In this document: piece by piece, positions 25,300 through 34,330 of the stretch
Numbering within the stretch: the first letter of the stretch is position 1
How the letters are laid out: each line of letters begins with the position of its first letter
Origin: Salinispora vitiensis
GTDB lineage: Bacteria; Actinomycetota; Actinomycetes; Mycobacteriales; Micromonosporaceae
NCBI RefSeq assembly: GCF_000378825.1
Contig: NZ_KB900388.1
Span: 3,248,425 to 3,312,424 of the forward strand
Reading direction: 5' to 3'
Length of the DNA: 64,000 bases
Program-made: the position numbers and the translations under genes
Notes under the pieces: generated by a model
Told to the model about the DNA's origin: nothing
The model's input: the letters and a program-made list of their open reading frames with translations, nothing else
The model's database searches: none

Positions 25300-26727
25300 C
25301 TACCCGGCGCAGCCCGGCACGTTGAAGCAGTTGTTTGGTCGATTCTTGATCACGATGGTGCCGGTGGCCGGGTTCAGATTCACCACACCGGGCGGTAGGT
25401 TGAAGATGCCGCCGCCAGTTTGAACGGCGATATTCTTGGTGATCTTCGTGTTGACAAGGGTAACCACCCCGTCGAGGCCCTGGCTCGCCAGGTTGAATAT
25501 TCCGCCACCAATTGCTGCCTGGTTATCCGTGATGTGGGTGTCCCGGACGTAAACCGTGGAGGGTTGGTTGAGGGCGGCGTTGACGATGCCTCCACCGTTC
25601 TGGATGTTGGCGACGTTATGCGCGATCTTACTGTCCGCAATGGTGCCCACGGTTGCCGCGTTGAGGCCTTGGAAAACTAGACCGCCGCCCTGATTGACGG
25701 AGGTGTTGTGGGTGACCGCAACGTGGCGGAGGGTCAGGCTGCCCCCCTGAACGAAGGCTGCGCCGCCATTGCTGGCGCGGTTGTCGGTGATGGCGGAGTC
25801 GGTCACGGTGACCTTCGCACTCAAGCCGCCGGTTCCGCCGCCGGCACCAATGGTGGTGTTACCGCTAATGGTGCTACGGGTCACGAACGTGGTGCTGCCG
25901 GGGAAGCTGCCGACACCTCCGCCGATTCCGTTAAAAACATTTGCCGCGTTCGCGGTGACGTTGGATTTCTCGATGGTGAGTAGACCCGCATTGCCGACGC
26001 CTCCGGCGGAGGTCGCCGCGGTGTTGCGACTGACCGTGGAGTGGTTGATGGTGGTGGTGCCGTTGTTGGCGATGCCACCGCTGCTGCCGGTGCCGTCGCT
26101 GCCGGCGATGTTTCGGGTGACGGTGCTGTGGTTGGTGGTCAACGCTGCGCCAGTGTTGACGAAAATGCCGCCGCCGTTGTCGATGGTTTGCCCACCGGTG
26201 ATTGTGAGGTGGTTAAGGGTGAGATCGCCGCCGACGTTGACGGTGAGGATCCTGAACTGCGCAACGGCGGCGGCACGGGTGATGGCGGTGTGTTTGCCGC
26301 CGTTCAGGGTGATGGGGGCGGTGATCGCGGGCAGGCCGGCACCGTCGATGTTGGCGGTGAGGAGGTAGGTGCACTTCTCGGCGAGGTCGAGCACGGCACC
26401 GCCACGGGCGTTGGCGAGGGTGATCGCGGCGATCAGCTTGTCCGCGTCGCACGGGACCGGTACGGGCTTCGGCTTCATCTCATTCTTACCCTTGCCCGGG
26501 TCGGACCCTCCACCGCTGCGATGGTCCTCGGTGGCGGAGGAGGGCTCGTCGGCGGAGGTGAGCGAAGGTCCGGCAGTGCCGACCACCGAAGCGGCGACAC
26601 TTGTGGCGATGAGCGCCAGGCCGGTGAGGCCGGCAGCCCACCACCACCGCCGCCGTGACCGCGGTCGGAGCGCGGCGAGGTGGACCGGTTCGCGCCTACG
26701 GGAGTGGTCCTGGTCTTGATGGTTCAT
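25300..26727 (-). CDS. Exported right-handed beta-helix protein (paralogue 2)
   Basis: 475 residues, the same length and layout as the copy at 23567. Arg-rich start, hydrophobic segment (WWWAAGLTGLALIATSVAA), charged linker (DPGKGKNEMKPK), the same VPCDADKLIAAITLANARGG domain, then a ladder of GGG-containing turns (GGGIFVNTG, GGGVGSFPG, GGAAFVQGG, GGGLVFQG, GGGIFNLAS) and the tail NNCFNVPGCAG. The N- and C-terminal blocks are almost unchanged between paralogues while the central coils differ, as expected if the exposed rungs diverge under selection. It is upstream on the same strand, possibly co-regulated but with its own leader. Confidence 0.85.
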   Translation of the reverse strand: MNHQDQDHSRRREPVHLAALRPRSRRRWWWAAGLTGLALIATSVAASVVGTAGPSLTSADEPSSATEDHRSGGGSDPGKGKNEMKPKPVPVPCDADKLIAAITLANARGGAVLDLAEKCTYLLTANIDGAGLPAITAPITLNGGKHTAITRAAAVAQFRILTVNVGGDLTLNHLTITGGQTIDNGGGIFVNTGAALTTNHSTVTRNIAGSDGTGSSGGIANNGTTTINHSTVSRNTAATSAGGVGNAGLLTIEKSNVTANAANVFNGIGGGVGSFPGSTTFVTRSTISGNTTIGAGGGTGGLSAKVTVTDSAITDNRASNGGAAFVQGGSLTLRHVAVTHNTSVNQGGGLVFQGLNAATVGTIADSKIAHNVANIQNGGGIVNAALNQPSTVYVRDTHITDNQAAIGGGIFNLASQGLDGVVTLVNTKITKNIAVQTGGGIFNLPPGVVNLNPATGTIVIKNRPNNCFNVPGCAG

Positions 26728-26917
26728 CCTGCTCTCGGCGTCCTTCCCCCGTGAACGGTGAGGAACCGCAGCCCACGTGGGTAGCCGGATGGGATTCCCC
26801 GACTACCGGGCAGCGGTGGCAACCAACCGAGCTAAGCCGATCCGAGGGGCAGAATTCGGACATAAGGCTATATAAGCCCCATAAGACATCTTCAGTACCT
26901 GCGAGGCGACTGCCTAC

Positions 26918-26990
26918 TCACCCGAGCAGCACGACCAGCTCCGGAGCGAAGGCTGGGTCCAACGGAAACACCGGCCGCACCACATTCCGG
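26918..26990 (-). pseudogene. Fossil 3' end of a second M81-family gene
   Basis: On the minus strand these 73 bases encode RNVVRPVFPLDPAFAP and a few more residues to a TGA, matching the C-terminus of the intact M81 protein (RNVVRPMFPLD) at 15 of 23 residues. The DNA is about 81% identical to 13901-13973 with no gaps. The remainder of the gene is absent: the sequence switches abruptly into a cutC tail at 26991. Confidence 0.75.
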
Positions 26991-27097
26991 CGCCCGTCCG
27001 GCGCGACGGGCGCGAGGCGACCGACGGCGGTGAGGTGAGCCGCCTCCTCACCGCCGCACGCGGTTAACGGATGCGCTGATCGCCCGGTCCAGCTCAT
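26991..27097. repeat. Right copy of the direct repeat: cutC 3' fragment overlapping the HAD gene end
   Basis: On the plus strand this encodes the last ~25 residues of a CutC protein (RAPVRRDGREATDGGEVSRL), ending at an in-frame TAA at 27064. On the minus strand its right half is the C-terminal coding part of the HAD gene. It has no start and is joined directly to the M81 fossil at 26990/26991, so it is a gene remnant. Confidence 0.8.
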
Positions 27098-27680
27098 GCA
27101 GGTCGTCGATGACGGTGTCGGCGTGGTCCAGCTCCGCCGGAGCGTGGGTGGTGGCGATCGCCACCACCACGGCACCGGCCGCTTTGCCGGCGGCAACTCC
27201 GGCGGGGGAATCCTCCACGACAACGCAGGACTCGGCGGCAACATCGAGTTGCCGGGCGGCCAGCAGATACCCCTCGGGATCGGGCTTGCCGTGGCGGACA
27301 TCCTCCGCCACTACGAAGACCGGTGGAGTTCGCAGACCGGCACCGCGCATCCGGGCGGTCATGAGGCGACGGGACCCGGACGTGACGACGGCCCACCTGC
27401 CATCGGTAATCATGGCCAGCGCGGCGGTGGCGCCGGGGATCGGGCGCACCGACTCGGCGTACGAGAGCTCGAGGTCGGCCAGCTCCCGCAGGACCGACGC
27501 GACCGCCTCGGGCGGAAAGAACTCCGGCACCACGTCCTCGTCGCGCCGGCCGTGGCAGACCCGCAAGACGGCGTCCGCATCGACGCCGTAACGAGCGGCG
27601 ACCGTACGCCAGCTGATGGTGACCGCCTCGGTTGAGTCCACGAGGGTGCCGTCGATGTCGAAGAGGACTGACCGATCCAT
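27048..27680 (-). CDS. HAD-family sugar-phosphatase-like hydrolase
   Basis: 210 residues from the ATG at 27680 (a GTG two codons earlier is possible). Motif I is DIDGTLVDS, then the cap-type HGRRDEDVV, motif II VVTSGS, motif III Lys in RHGKPDPEGYLLAA, motif IV CVVVEDSPAGVAAGKAAG. This is the 2-deoxyglucose-6-phosphatase/beta-phosphoglucomutase-like subgroup acting on small phosphorylated sugars. Its 3' end overlaps the cutC remnant, suggesting an ancestral convergent cutC-HAD arrangement and a functional tie to the ROK/CutC locus. Confidence 0.85.
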   Translation of the reverse strand: MDRSVLFDIDGTLVDSTEAVTISWRTVAARYGVDADAVLRVCHGRRDEDVVPEFFPPEAVASVLRELADLELSYAESVRPIPGATAALAMITDGRWAVVTSGSRRLMTARMRGAGLRTPPVFVVAEDVRHGKPDPEGYLLAARQLDVAAESCVVVEDSPAGVAAGKAAGAVVVAIATTHAPAELDHADTVIDDLHELDRAISASVNRVRR

Positions 27681-27739
27681 GTTCACCTGGCCTTCACGTT
27701 AGTCATTGGCGACCTGCCACCAAGGTCGCAACGCGGTGC

Positions 27740-29263
27740 TCAGCGCACGAGGGTCGGGGCGACGAGCGCGTCCAGCCCGCGCCCGGCCACACAGCGGTAC
27801 GTCCGCTCCGCCTCCCCGGGGGGCAGCACCTCCAATTTCCACCCCTCGGTGTGGGTGAGGCCGGCGGCGAGCTTGAAGGTGGTCTCGTTGCACACTCGAC
27901 GAACCGTCGGGTCGACGCCGATGTTGGGGTAGCGGATCCCGGGTGCCGCCTCGATCAGCTCGCCCTCGGCGTAGCTCTCCCAGGTGTGCTCACCCGAGCA
28001 GGGCACCTGCTCGGCGGGGGCCCGCGCCCCGCTGCCCCAGATCGGACCGAAACACTCCAGCTCGTCTCCGCACCGGGCCCCGGAGGGTAGCTCCACCGCC
28101 TGGGCGCAGGCGGGCCGGAGGGCGGGATCGGCGGTCCGGCCCACGCTCGAGGTCGGTCGCGACACACTCAGGCCGCCATCGCGCCCATCCTGATCCAGTC
28201 CAACGCCGACCAGCCCGACTCCGGCCGCGAGGAGGGCGGCCACTCCCGCGCCGCCGAGGAACCAGGGCCACCGACGCCGGGCCGCGGAGGAGGGAAGGGG
28301 CGGGTGTGCGTCCTCGGCCGGCGCGCGGGGCGCCGGGTAGGTCGGCCGGCCGTCCGCGGCCACTCCGGTGTGCCCGCTCGGGGCCGTCCCGGGGTGCCCG
28401 CCGGCGGCTGGCTCGGCCGGGGCGCCGGCGGCGGTCCCGCCAACCGGCAGCGCGGCCAGCTGGTCCCGCAGCTCGGCGGCGGACGGTCGCGCGATCGGGT
28501 CGTTCGACATGCCGGCCCGGAGGATGTCGACCAGCTCCTCCGGCACCCCGGGCAGGCCGGGTACCGGCTGCTGGAACATCTCCAGCACCGTAACCAGGCT
28601 GGGGTCGCGCTCGGACCGCCAACGCGGCGGCCGACCGTGCATCACCGCGTAGAGGGTGGCGCAGAGGGCGTAGACATCCACTGCCGGCGAGGGTGGGCTG
28701 TGGTTGAACATCTCCGGTGGCGCGTACGCCGGGGTGAGCACCTCCAGGGCGACCGTGGCGTCCCGCAGCTCGGCGACGACGGCCAGCCCGAAGTCGGCCA
28801 GCACCGCCGGGTTGAAGTGGGAGTGGAGGATGTTGGCCGGCTTGATGTCGCGGTGCAGCACCCCGGCCGCGTGGGAGTGGGCGATCGCGTCGGCGATCTT
28901 GACTCCGAGGTCGCGGGCCTCCACCGGGCCGAGCGGCGAGGTACGCATCCGTTCGGCGAACGACCCGTCGCAGAGCTCCATGATCAGGTACGGGTGCTGG
29001 TCCACGGTGACGCCGACATCGAAGAGGTCAACCACGTGCGGGTGGGACGACATCCGACCGGCCGCCCGTGCCTCGCGGAGGAACCGGGCCTGGTCCCGCT
29101 CGCTGTCCAGCGTGCGGTTCTCTACTTTGACCGCCACCTCGCGGCCCACCGAGATCTGGGTGGCTTTGTAGATCGTCGCGTAACCGCCTCGGGCAAAAAC
29201 CCGCAGATCGGTCAGCCCGGGCACAAGGGGCGTCGGTAGCGCGCCAGGCGAGGTCTCGGTCAC
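27740..29263 (-). CDS. Membrane Ser/Thr protein kinase (PknB-type) with Cys-rich extracellular domain
   Basis: 507 residues from a GTG. The kinase domain fills about 15-280: degenerate glycine loop ARGGYATIY, catalytic Lys in VAVKVE, HRDIKPANIL and DFGLA, so catalysis should be intact. A Pro/Ala/Gly-rich juxtamembrane linker (about 280-335) leads to one transmembrane helix (about 340-360). The ~130-residue outer domain contains six cysteines (including PACAQAV, RCGDELECFGP, VPCSGEHTWE, VRRVCNE, TYRCVAG), a pattern seen in septum-formation-type domains. It would sense an extracellular cue and phosphorylate cytoplasmic proteins; the ligand is unknown. Confidence 0.9.
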   Translation of the reverse strand: MTETSPGALPTPLVPGLTDLRVFARGGYATIYKATQISVGREVAVKVENRTLDSERDQARFLREARAAGRMSSHPHVVDLFDVGVTVDQHPYLIMELCDGSFAERMRTSPLGPVEARDLGVKIADAIAHSHAAGVLHRDIKPANILHSHFNPAVLADFGLAVVAELRDATVALEVLTPAYAPPEMFNHSPPSPAVDVYALCATLYAVMHGRPPRWRSERDPSLVTVLEMFQQPVPGLPGVPEELVDILRAGMSNDPIARPSAAELRDQLAALPVGGTAAGAPAEPAAGGHPGTAPSGHTGVAADGRPTYPAPRAPAEDAHPPLPSSAARRRWPWFLGGAGVAALLAAGVGLVGVGLDQDGRDGGLSVSRPTSSVGRTADPALRPACAQAVELPSGARCGDELECFGPIWGSGARAPAEQVPCSGEHTWESYAEGELIEAAPGIRYPNIGVDPTVRRVCNETTFKLAAGLTHTEGWKLEVLPPGEAERTYRCVAGRGLDALVAPTLVR

Positions 29264-29293
29264 GGCTTGAAAATACCGAATCAGGCGGGCTGG

Positions 29294-29773
29294 TCAGCGA
29301 ACCGCGTCAGCGGTGGACGCCGGACCCGCCGGGTCGGCCGACGACGAGACGGCGCTGCCCGGTGCCACGGCACCCGGGCCGCGGCGATCCCACCACAGAC
29401 CCGCAGCGGTCGCCAACGCGCCCAGCCCCTCCCAGGCGGCCACCCCGAAGAACCGGCCCGGAGCGGTGTCCACCAGCACCAAGACGGTGAAGACGGTGAA
29501 CGTGAGGAGCCGGAACCCGACCGTGAACCGGTAGAAGGCCCGCCACTCGGTCGCCGCGGCGAGCAGGTAGTAGACCCCCATGTTGAACGACGCCATCGAG
29601 GACGCCGTCAGGAATGTAATGGTGTAGTCACCCGACGCCCGCGACTCCAGCACCTCGAAACCGAGCAGCCGCAGCATCACCTCCGGCCAGACCAGCCCAA
29701 CCGCGCCCACAAGCAACGCGAGCAGGCCAAATACCGTGACTGTCCAGCCGGCGGCAGAACGCGGCAGCTTCAT
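29294..29773 (-). CDS. Four-helix membrane protein of unknown function
   Basis: 159 residues from the ATG at 29773, supported by GAAGGGG 5 bases upstream; the open frame extends upstream but is poorly coding there. Hydrophobic segments lie at about 8-28, 52-75, 80-98 and 100-120, followed by an Ala/Pro/Ser-rich tail of ~30 residues. I cannot assign a family. It sits between the Ser/Thr kinase and the cyclase-ATPase gene, all on the minus strand. Confidence 0.65.
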   Translation of the reverse strand: MKLPRSAAGWTVTVFGLLALLVGAVGLVWPEVMLRLLGFEVLESRASGDYTITFLTASSMASFNMGVYYLLAAATEWRAFYRFTVGFRLLTFTVFTVLVLVDTAPGRFFGVAAWEGLGALATAAGLWWDRRGPGAVAPGSAVSSSADPAGPASTADAVR

Positions 29774-29901
29774 CGGACCCCTTCCGTCCGGCACGCCCAC
29801 ACCCCAGGGCCGTGCGCGCCCCCACGCTATCGACCATCCACCCTGTCCCGCATCACCGGAATTACCAAAATCTGCCACCGACGCTGCCGCCGACGGCCGG
29901 A

Positions 29902-32900
29902 TCACTCGGCCGCTGTCAACCGGCTGAGGAGGTCGTCCGCGGCCCGCCGCTCGCTCCGCTGCTCGGTCGCGTACGCCAGGCGTACCGCCTCCTGGGCGCT
30001 GGCCCGCGCCGCCACCGACTCGCCGGTAGCGGCGAGCGCCCTCGCCAACACGGCGGCGGTGACCACCTGACTACGCACGTCCTCCGCCCGGACGGAACGG
30101 GCCCGCCGCGCCCAGTCCAGCGCCTGCTCCGCCTGCCCGTGGGCAAGCAGGGCGGAGGCGTACTGGGCCAAGGTCAGGCGACGGGAGAAAAGCAACGCCG
30201 GGGTGGTCTGCGCGGCGGTCGCCACCGGGGCGAGCAGGTCGACCGCGGCGCCGGGGTCGCCGGCCGCCAGCCGGGCGGTGGCCAGCAGCACCCGCGGCGC
30301 CACCTGCGCCGGCGCCCACGGGTTGTACGGCTCGACGGCGGCCAGCACCGCCTGCGCCTCCCGCTCGGCCCGGTCGTGGTCGCCCGAGTCCAACGCCACG
30401 AACCCCCGCAGCGTGCCAGCCATCCCGGTCAACAGTGGATGCGAGGTACGGCGGGCGTACCCCATCGCGTCGGTGAACAGATCCGCGGCGTGCTCCGGCT
30501 CGCCTAGGCCGCGCGCGATGACCCCGCGCACCACCAGCGCGAAGCCCCGCCCCCACTCGTCGGCGGCGGCGTCAAAGTCCCGGTACGCCCGCCGGGCCGC
30601 CCGGTCGGCCTCAGCCAGATCACCCAGCTCGGCGGCGGCGAACGCCTCCACCGCCCGCAGGGTGCCGACCGCCCACTGCTCGCCGACCCGCTCGCCGAAC
30701 GGCAGGAACGCCCGGGCGAGGCGGCCGGCCTCGTGCAGCCGGCCGGCGAGCAGCCGGGCGAAGGCGGTGGTGCCCCGCAGCCAGGCCCGCCCGTACGGAT
30801 CCTTCAGCTCGGCGAACAACCGCGCGGCTCGACCGAGCACCGCGTCCGTACCGGCGAAATCGCCCCGGGTGGTGGTCACCCAGGCCAGGTTCTGCAACGA
30901 CCACGCCTGCCCACGGCGGTCCTGCACCGCGAGACTGGTCTGGTACGACGCCGCGAGCCGGCTGCTCGCCTGCCCCAGCCGGCCGGCGATGAAGTCGGCC
31001 ATCCCGAGCCGCCGCATCGCCGCCGCTTGCAGCGTCGGCAACTCGTGGGCGGAGGCGACCTGCAACGCCTCCTGCCAGGAGCTCACCGCCCGGTCCGGGT
31101 CGCCCATTGTCTGCTGCGCCTGCCCGGCTAGGAGCAGCGCACTCGCCTGGATGGCCGCCTCGTCCCCGGCGTTGGCGGCGATCTTCTCCGCATTCGCGAG
31201 CGCGTCGGACGCCTTGCCGATCTGGAGCAGCGCCCGCGCGTGCACCACCCGGTCGGCCGCGGGGACCCCATCCGGAGCCAGCTCGCTGGCGCGTTCGGCG
31301 TACTCCACTGCCAGCAGTGGCTCTCCGACGTACATCGACCGGCGGGCGGCGTGGCCCAACGCGGCGACCCCGACCGGGACCACGGCCCGCGCCGGTGCGT
31401 CCGGCCGCAGTCCGACCGCGTCGGCGAGCGCGGTCGCCCGCTCCACGTGCCCGGCCACGAAGTCGTCCCGGGCGGCCTCGGTGAAACCACCGGAGGCGGA
31501 AGTACCGGTCGGGGCGTCGGCCGCCGCCCAACGGGCGAGGGCCGCGTGCCGTTCGGCCAACTCGGCCTTGCTGACCCCGGCGTAGGCCGCCTCCCGCATC
31601 AGCGGGGTGGCGAACGTGTGGCCGGACCACGCGCGGTGCAACATCCGGCGTTGCAGCAACTCCTCGACCGCGCGTTCCAGCTCCACGGCGGCCACCGCCG
31701 CCGGCCAGCCGTCCCGACCGCTCCGCTGCTCCCGCAACGCCTCCAGCGCCCCCGCCGGTACGGTGTCGCCGACCACCGCCGCGTCCCGCAGCACCGAACG
31801 GGCGTCCGCCGGCAGCGCGTCGATTCGCGCGGCGAGCACGGCCGCGAGGTCACGGGAGAGCAGTTGACTGCCGAGCGAGCCCGGCGCGAGCTGCCAGTCC
31901 TCGTCGGTACCGACGGTCAGGGCGCCCCGCTCCATCAGCAGGGTGACCAGCTCCGCCAGGTAGAACGGGTTGCCCTGCGCGGTGGCGAGCAGGCGATCGG
32001 CGTCGACCTGCGGCAACCGGCCGTCACTGAGGTAGCTGGTGAGCAGCCGCGCGGCGTCCGCACCACGCAGCGGCGGCAGCGCATGGACCTCGGCGTCGGC
32101 CACCCGGGTCAGGGCACCCGCCGTGCGGACCAGCTCCGGCCGGCCCAGCAGCAGCACCAGCACCGGGCCGACGAGCCGGGACAGGGTCTCGCCGAGCGCC
32201 TGGGTGCTCTCGGTGGTCGCGTCGTGCAGATCGTCGACCACGACCACCAGCGGCTCCTCCGCGGCGAGGGCGCTGAGCAGGTCGGCGACGGCGTTCGGCA
32301 CCGCGTCGCCGTCGGCGGACTGACTCGCCGAGCGCCACTCGCCCTGGTCGGTGGGGCCGCTGGGCAGCTCCGCGTACCCGAGCAGGGCCAGCAGCTGCTC
32401 GGTGGCGACCGGCGCGGAATCGCCACCGGCACGGCCGAGGCGCTGGCCGAGTCGACGCAGTCGCTCCTCGACCGCCGGTCGGGTGAGCGCGGTGGCCGAG
32501 TCGGTGGGCAGGCCGACCGCGGCGCGGACCAGGTCCGCCAGCGGAGCGAGCCGGCGCCGTTCACCGAACGCGACGCAGCGCACGGAGAGCACCCGCGCAC
32601 CGGTGTACGCCGCGAACCGGCCGGCGCCCACGTCGTAGCCGGCGGCGAGCCGCTCCACCTCGGCGGCGAAGCGGGACTTGCCGATGCCGGCCTCGGCGGT
32701 CATCAGCAGTACCCGGGGCTCACCGCTGTCAACCACCTCGGCGAGCCGGCCCGCCACCCGCCCGATCTCGGTCTCCCGGCCGATGAAGGGCGCCTCGTCC
32801 CCCAACCCGGAGCGGGTGCCCGTGGCGTCCAGCAGGCCCAGCAGCTCGTACGCCGCGACCGGCTCGCGCTTGCCCTTCAGCCGTAGCGGGCGCAGCGACC

Positions 32901-33474
32901 GCCAGGAGGCGACGTGCCGGGTGGCGGCGGCGGTCCGGTCCCCCGCGTAGACCGCCCCGACCGCCGCCGCGTCGGCGAGCCGGGCGGCGGTGTTGACCGT
33001 GTCTCCGATGACCGTGTACTCCAGGGCCGCCTGGATTCCGGCGATCACGCCCCCCGTGTTGAGCCCGACCCGCAGCCCCAGCGGCCCGCCGCCACCACGT
33101 TCGTCGTCGAGGACCCGGCGCACCGCCCGCTGCATCGACAGCGCCGCCCGAACGGCCCGCTCGGCGTCGTCCTCGTGCGCCACCGGCGCACCGAAGACCG
33201 CCATGATGCCGTCCCCGGTCAGCTTGTCGACGTGCCCGCCGAAGGTCTTGACCGCACCGGCCAGCGCCGCGAGCACCCGGTCGGTGACGGCGCCGACCCG
33301 TTCCGGGTCGAGATCCTCCGACCAGGAGGTGAAGTCGGACAGGTCACCGAAGAGCACGGTGACCACACGGCGTTCGGTGGCGGGCAGCGTCGCCGCAGCC
33401 GGCAGCGCGGCGCCGCAGTTGTGGCAGAACCGGGCACCGGGTACCGCGACGGTTCCGCACACCGGGCAGGTCAC
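29902..33474 (-). CDS. Adenylate/guanylate cyclase-AAA ATPase-TPR signalling protein
   Basis: 1190 residues from the GTG at 33474 (GGAG 9 bases upstream), 2 bases after the MBL hydrolase stop. Order: N-terminal zinc ribbon (CPVC near 3-6, CHNC near 19-22), class III nucleotide cyclase domain (about 38-215; VTVLFGDLSDFTSW, DKLTGDGIMAVFG, NTGGVIAG), then an STAND-type ATPase (Walker A AEAGIGKS near 285-292, Walker B LVVVVDDLHD), and a long alpha-helical repeat region of TPR type to the C-terminus. Such fusions are widespread in actinobacteria. The cyclase metal-binding aspartates (D in GDLSD and in GDG) are present, so cyclic-nucleotide synthesis is plausible, but regulation by the ATPase/TPR part is unknown. 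Confidence 0.9.
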   Translation of the reverse strand: MTCPVCGTVAVPGARFCHNCGAALPAAATLPATERRVVTVLFGDLSDFTSWSEDLDPERVGAVTDRVLAALAGAVKTFGGHVDKLTGDGIMAVFGAPVAHEDDAERAVRAALSMQRAVRRVLDDERGGGGPLGLRVGLNTGGVIAGIQAALEYTVIGDTVNTAARLADAAAVGAVYAGDRTAAATRHVASWRSLRPLRLKGKREPVAAYELLGLLDATGTRSGLGDEAPFIGRETEIGRVAGRLAEVVDSGEPRVLLMTAEAGIGKSRFAAEVERLAAGYDVGAGRFAAYTGARVLSVRCVAFGERRRLAPLADLVRAAVGLPTDSATALTRPAVEERLRRLGQRLGRAGGDSAPVATEQLLALLGYAELPSGPTDQGEWRSASQSADGDAVPNAVADLLSALAAEEPLVVVVDDLHDATTESTQALGETLSRLVGPVLVLLLGRPELVRTAGALTRVADAEVHALPPLRGADAARLLTSYLSDGRLPQVDADRLLATAQGNPFYLAELVTLLMERGALTVGTDEDWQLAPGSLGSQLLSRDLAAVLAARIDALPADARSVLRDAAVVGDTVPAGALEALREQRSGRDGWPAAVAAVELERAVEELLQRRMLHRAWSGHTFATPLMREAAYAGVSKAELAERHAALARWAAADAPTGTSASGGFTEAARDDFVAGHVERATALADAVGLRPDAPARAVVPVGVAALGHAARRSMYVGEPLLAVEYAERASELAPDGVPAADRVVHARALLQIGKASDALANAEKIAANAGDEAAIQASALLLAGQAQQTMGDPDRAVSSWQEALQVASAHELPTLQAAAMRRLGMADFIAGRLGQASSRLAASYQTSLAVQDRRGQAWSLQNLAWVTTTRGDFAGTDAVLGRAARLFAELKDPYGRAWLRGTTAFARLLAGRLHEAGRLARAFLPFGERVGEQWAVGTLRAVEAFAAAELGDLAEADRAARRAYRDFDAAADEWGRGFALVVRGVIARGLGEPEHAADLFTDAMGYARRTSHPLLTGMAGTLRGFVALDSGDHDRAEREAQAVLAAVEPYNPWAPAQVAPRVLLATARLAAGDPGAAVDLLAPVATAAQTTPALLFSRRLTLAQYASALLAHGQAEQALDWARRARSVRAEDVRSQVVTAAVLARALAATGESVAARASAQEAVRLAYATEQRSERRAADDLLSRLTAAE

Positions 33475-33476
33475 GT

Positions 33477-34298
33477 CTACTCCAACTCCGCATCGGTGGC
33501 GCCGGATTCCCGGCCCAGGTACGCCAACTGTGCCCGGACCGACCATTGGGCGGCCCACCACAGTGACCGGTCGACGTCGGCGTAGACGACCGCCACCACC
33601 TCGGCGGCGGTGCGGGCACCGGCGTCGAGCGCGGCCCGGACCTGGTCGAGGCGGGCCCGTCGATGGGCCAGGTAGAACTCCGCCGCGGCGCCGCAGTCCG
33701 CCAGCGCCGGGCCGTGACCGGGCAGGGCCGGAATTCCGCCGTACGTCGCGAGCAGCTGCAAACTGTCCAGATAGTCCCCGAGGTGCCCGTCCGGGTGGGC
33801 GACCACGGCGGTGCCCTGGCCGAGGATGGTGTCACCGGTGAGGAGCACCTGCTCGTCGCCGTACGTCGCGAGGAAGCAGACCGAGTCGGCGGTGTGCCCC
33901 GGGGTGCCCAGCAGGCGGATCTCCAGCGGGTCGCCACCGAGGTCGCCGGCGGCCTCGGTCAGCGGCGTACCGCCGATGGTGTGCGCCGGATCCGCGGCGC
34001 GTACGGGCGCCCCGCCGAGCAGGTCGTGCAGGCGTGCCGAGCCTTCGGTGTGATCGGGGTGCCCGTGGGTGATCAGCACCTGCCCGATCGGCCCTTGGGC
34101 GGCGATCGCGGCCAGGTGCGCCTCGTCGGCCGGGCCGGGGTCGATCACCACCGCCGGTTCCTCGGGGGCGGCGCGGAGCACCCAGGTGTTGGTGCCCGTC
34201 AACGTCATCGGCCCGGGGTTGGGGGCCCGCAGCAGCGTGACCCACCCCGGCAGCGCGCCGGCGAGAGCTGTCGCCGGCGCCGTGAAGTGCCCGCTCAT
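33477..34298 (-). CDS. MBL-fold metallo-hydrolase (Rv3677c-like)
   Basis: 273 residues. The metallo-beta-lactamase zinc motif THGHPDHTEG is clear, with further ligand segments LGTPGHTADS, LTGDTILG and LPGHGP. It belongs to the LACTB2/glyoxalase-II-like group. Its position next to RidA, DUF4177, the two Get3-like ATPases, WhiB and PBP genes reproduces the M. tuberculosis Rv3677c-Rv3683 order, which supports orthology. Substrate unknown; a hydrolytic role on thioesters or nucleic acid ends is possible for this group. Confidence 0.9.
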   Translation of the reverse strand: MSGHFTAPATALAGALPGWVTLLRAPNPGPMTLTGTNTWVLRAAPEEPAVVIDPGPADEAHLAAIAAQGPIGQVLITHGHPDHTEGSARLHDLLGGAPVRAADPAHTIGGTPLTEAAGDLGGDPLEIRLLGTPGHTADSVCFLATYGDEQVLLTGDTILGQGTAVVAHPDGHLGDYLDSLQLLATYGGIPALPGHGPALADCGAAAEFYLAHRRARLDQVRAALDAGARTAAEVVAVVYADVDRSLWWAAQWSVRAQLAYLGRESGATDAELE

Positions 34299-34330
34299 GG
34301 CTGCGATCGTACGACCACCCGCACCGGCCT

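Noticed and set aside
23567..26727. Repeats inside the beta-helix genes as a CRISPR or satellite array
   Set aside because: The periodicity is at protein level (beta-helix rungs), is in frame and varies in length; no identical spaced repeats.
26918..27301. A 127-codon minus-strand frame ending in an M81-like C-terminus, as a complete gene
   Set aside because: Only the last ~24 codons match M81; the rest is antisense to the cutC fragment and out of frame in the HAD gene. It is a junction artefact with a fossil end.
29267..30070. 267-codon plus-strand frame opposite the membrane protein and cyclase genes
   Set aside because: Low-complexity Arg/His/Gln composition typical of antisense frames in high-G+C DNA; the minus strand has clear domains.
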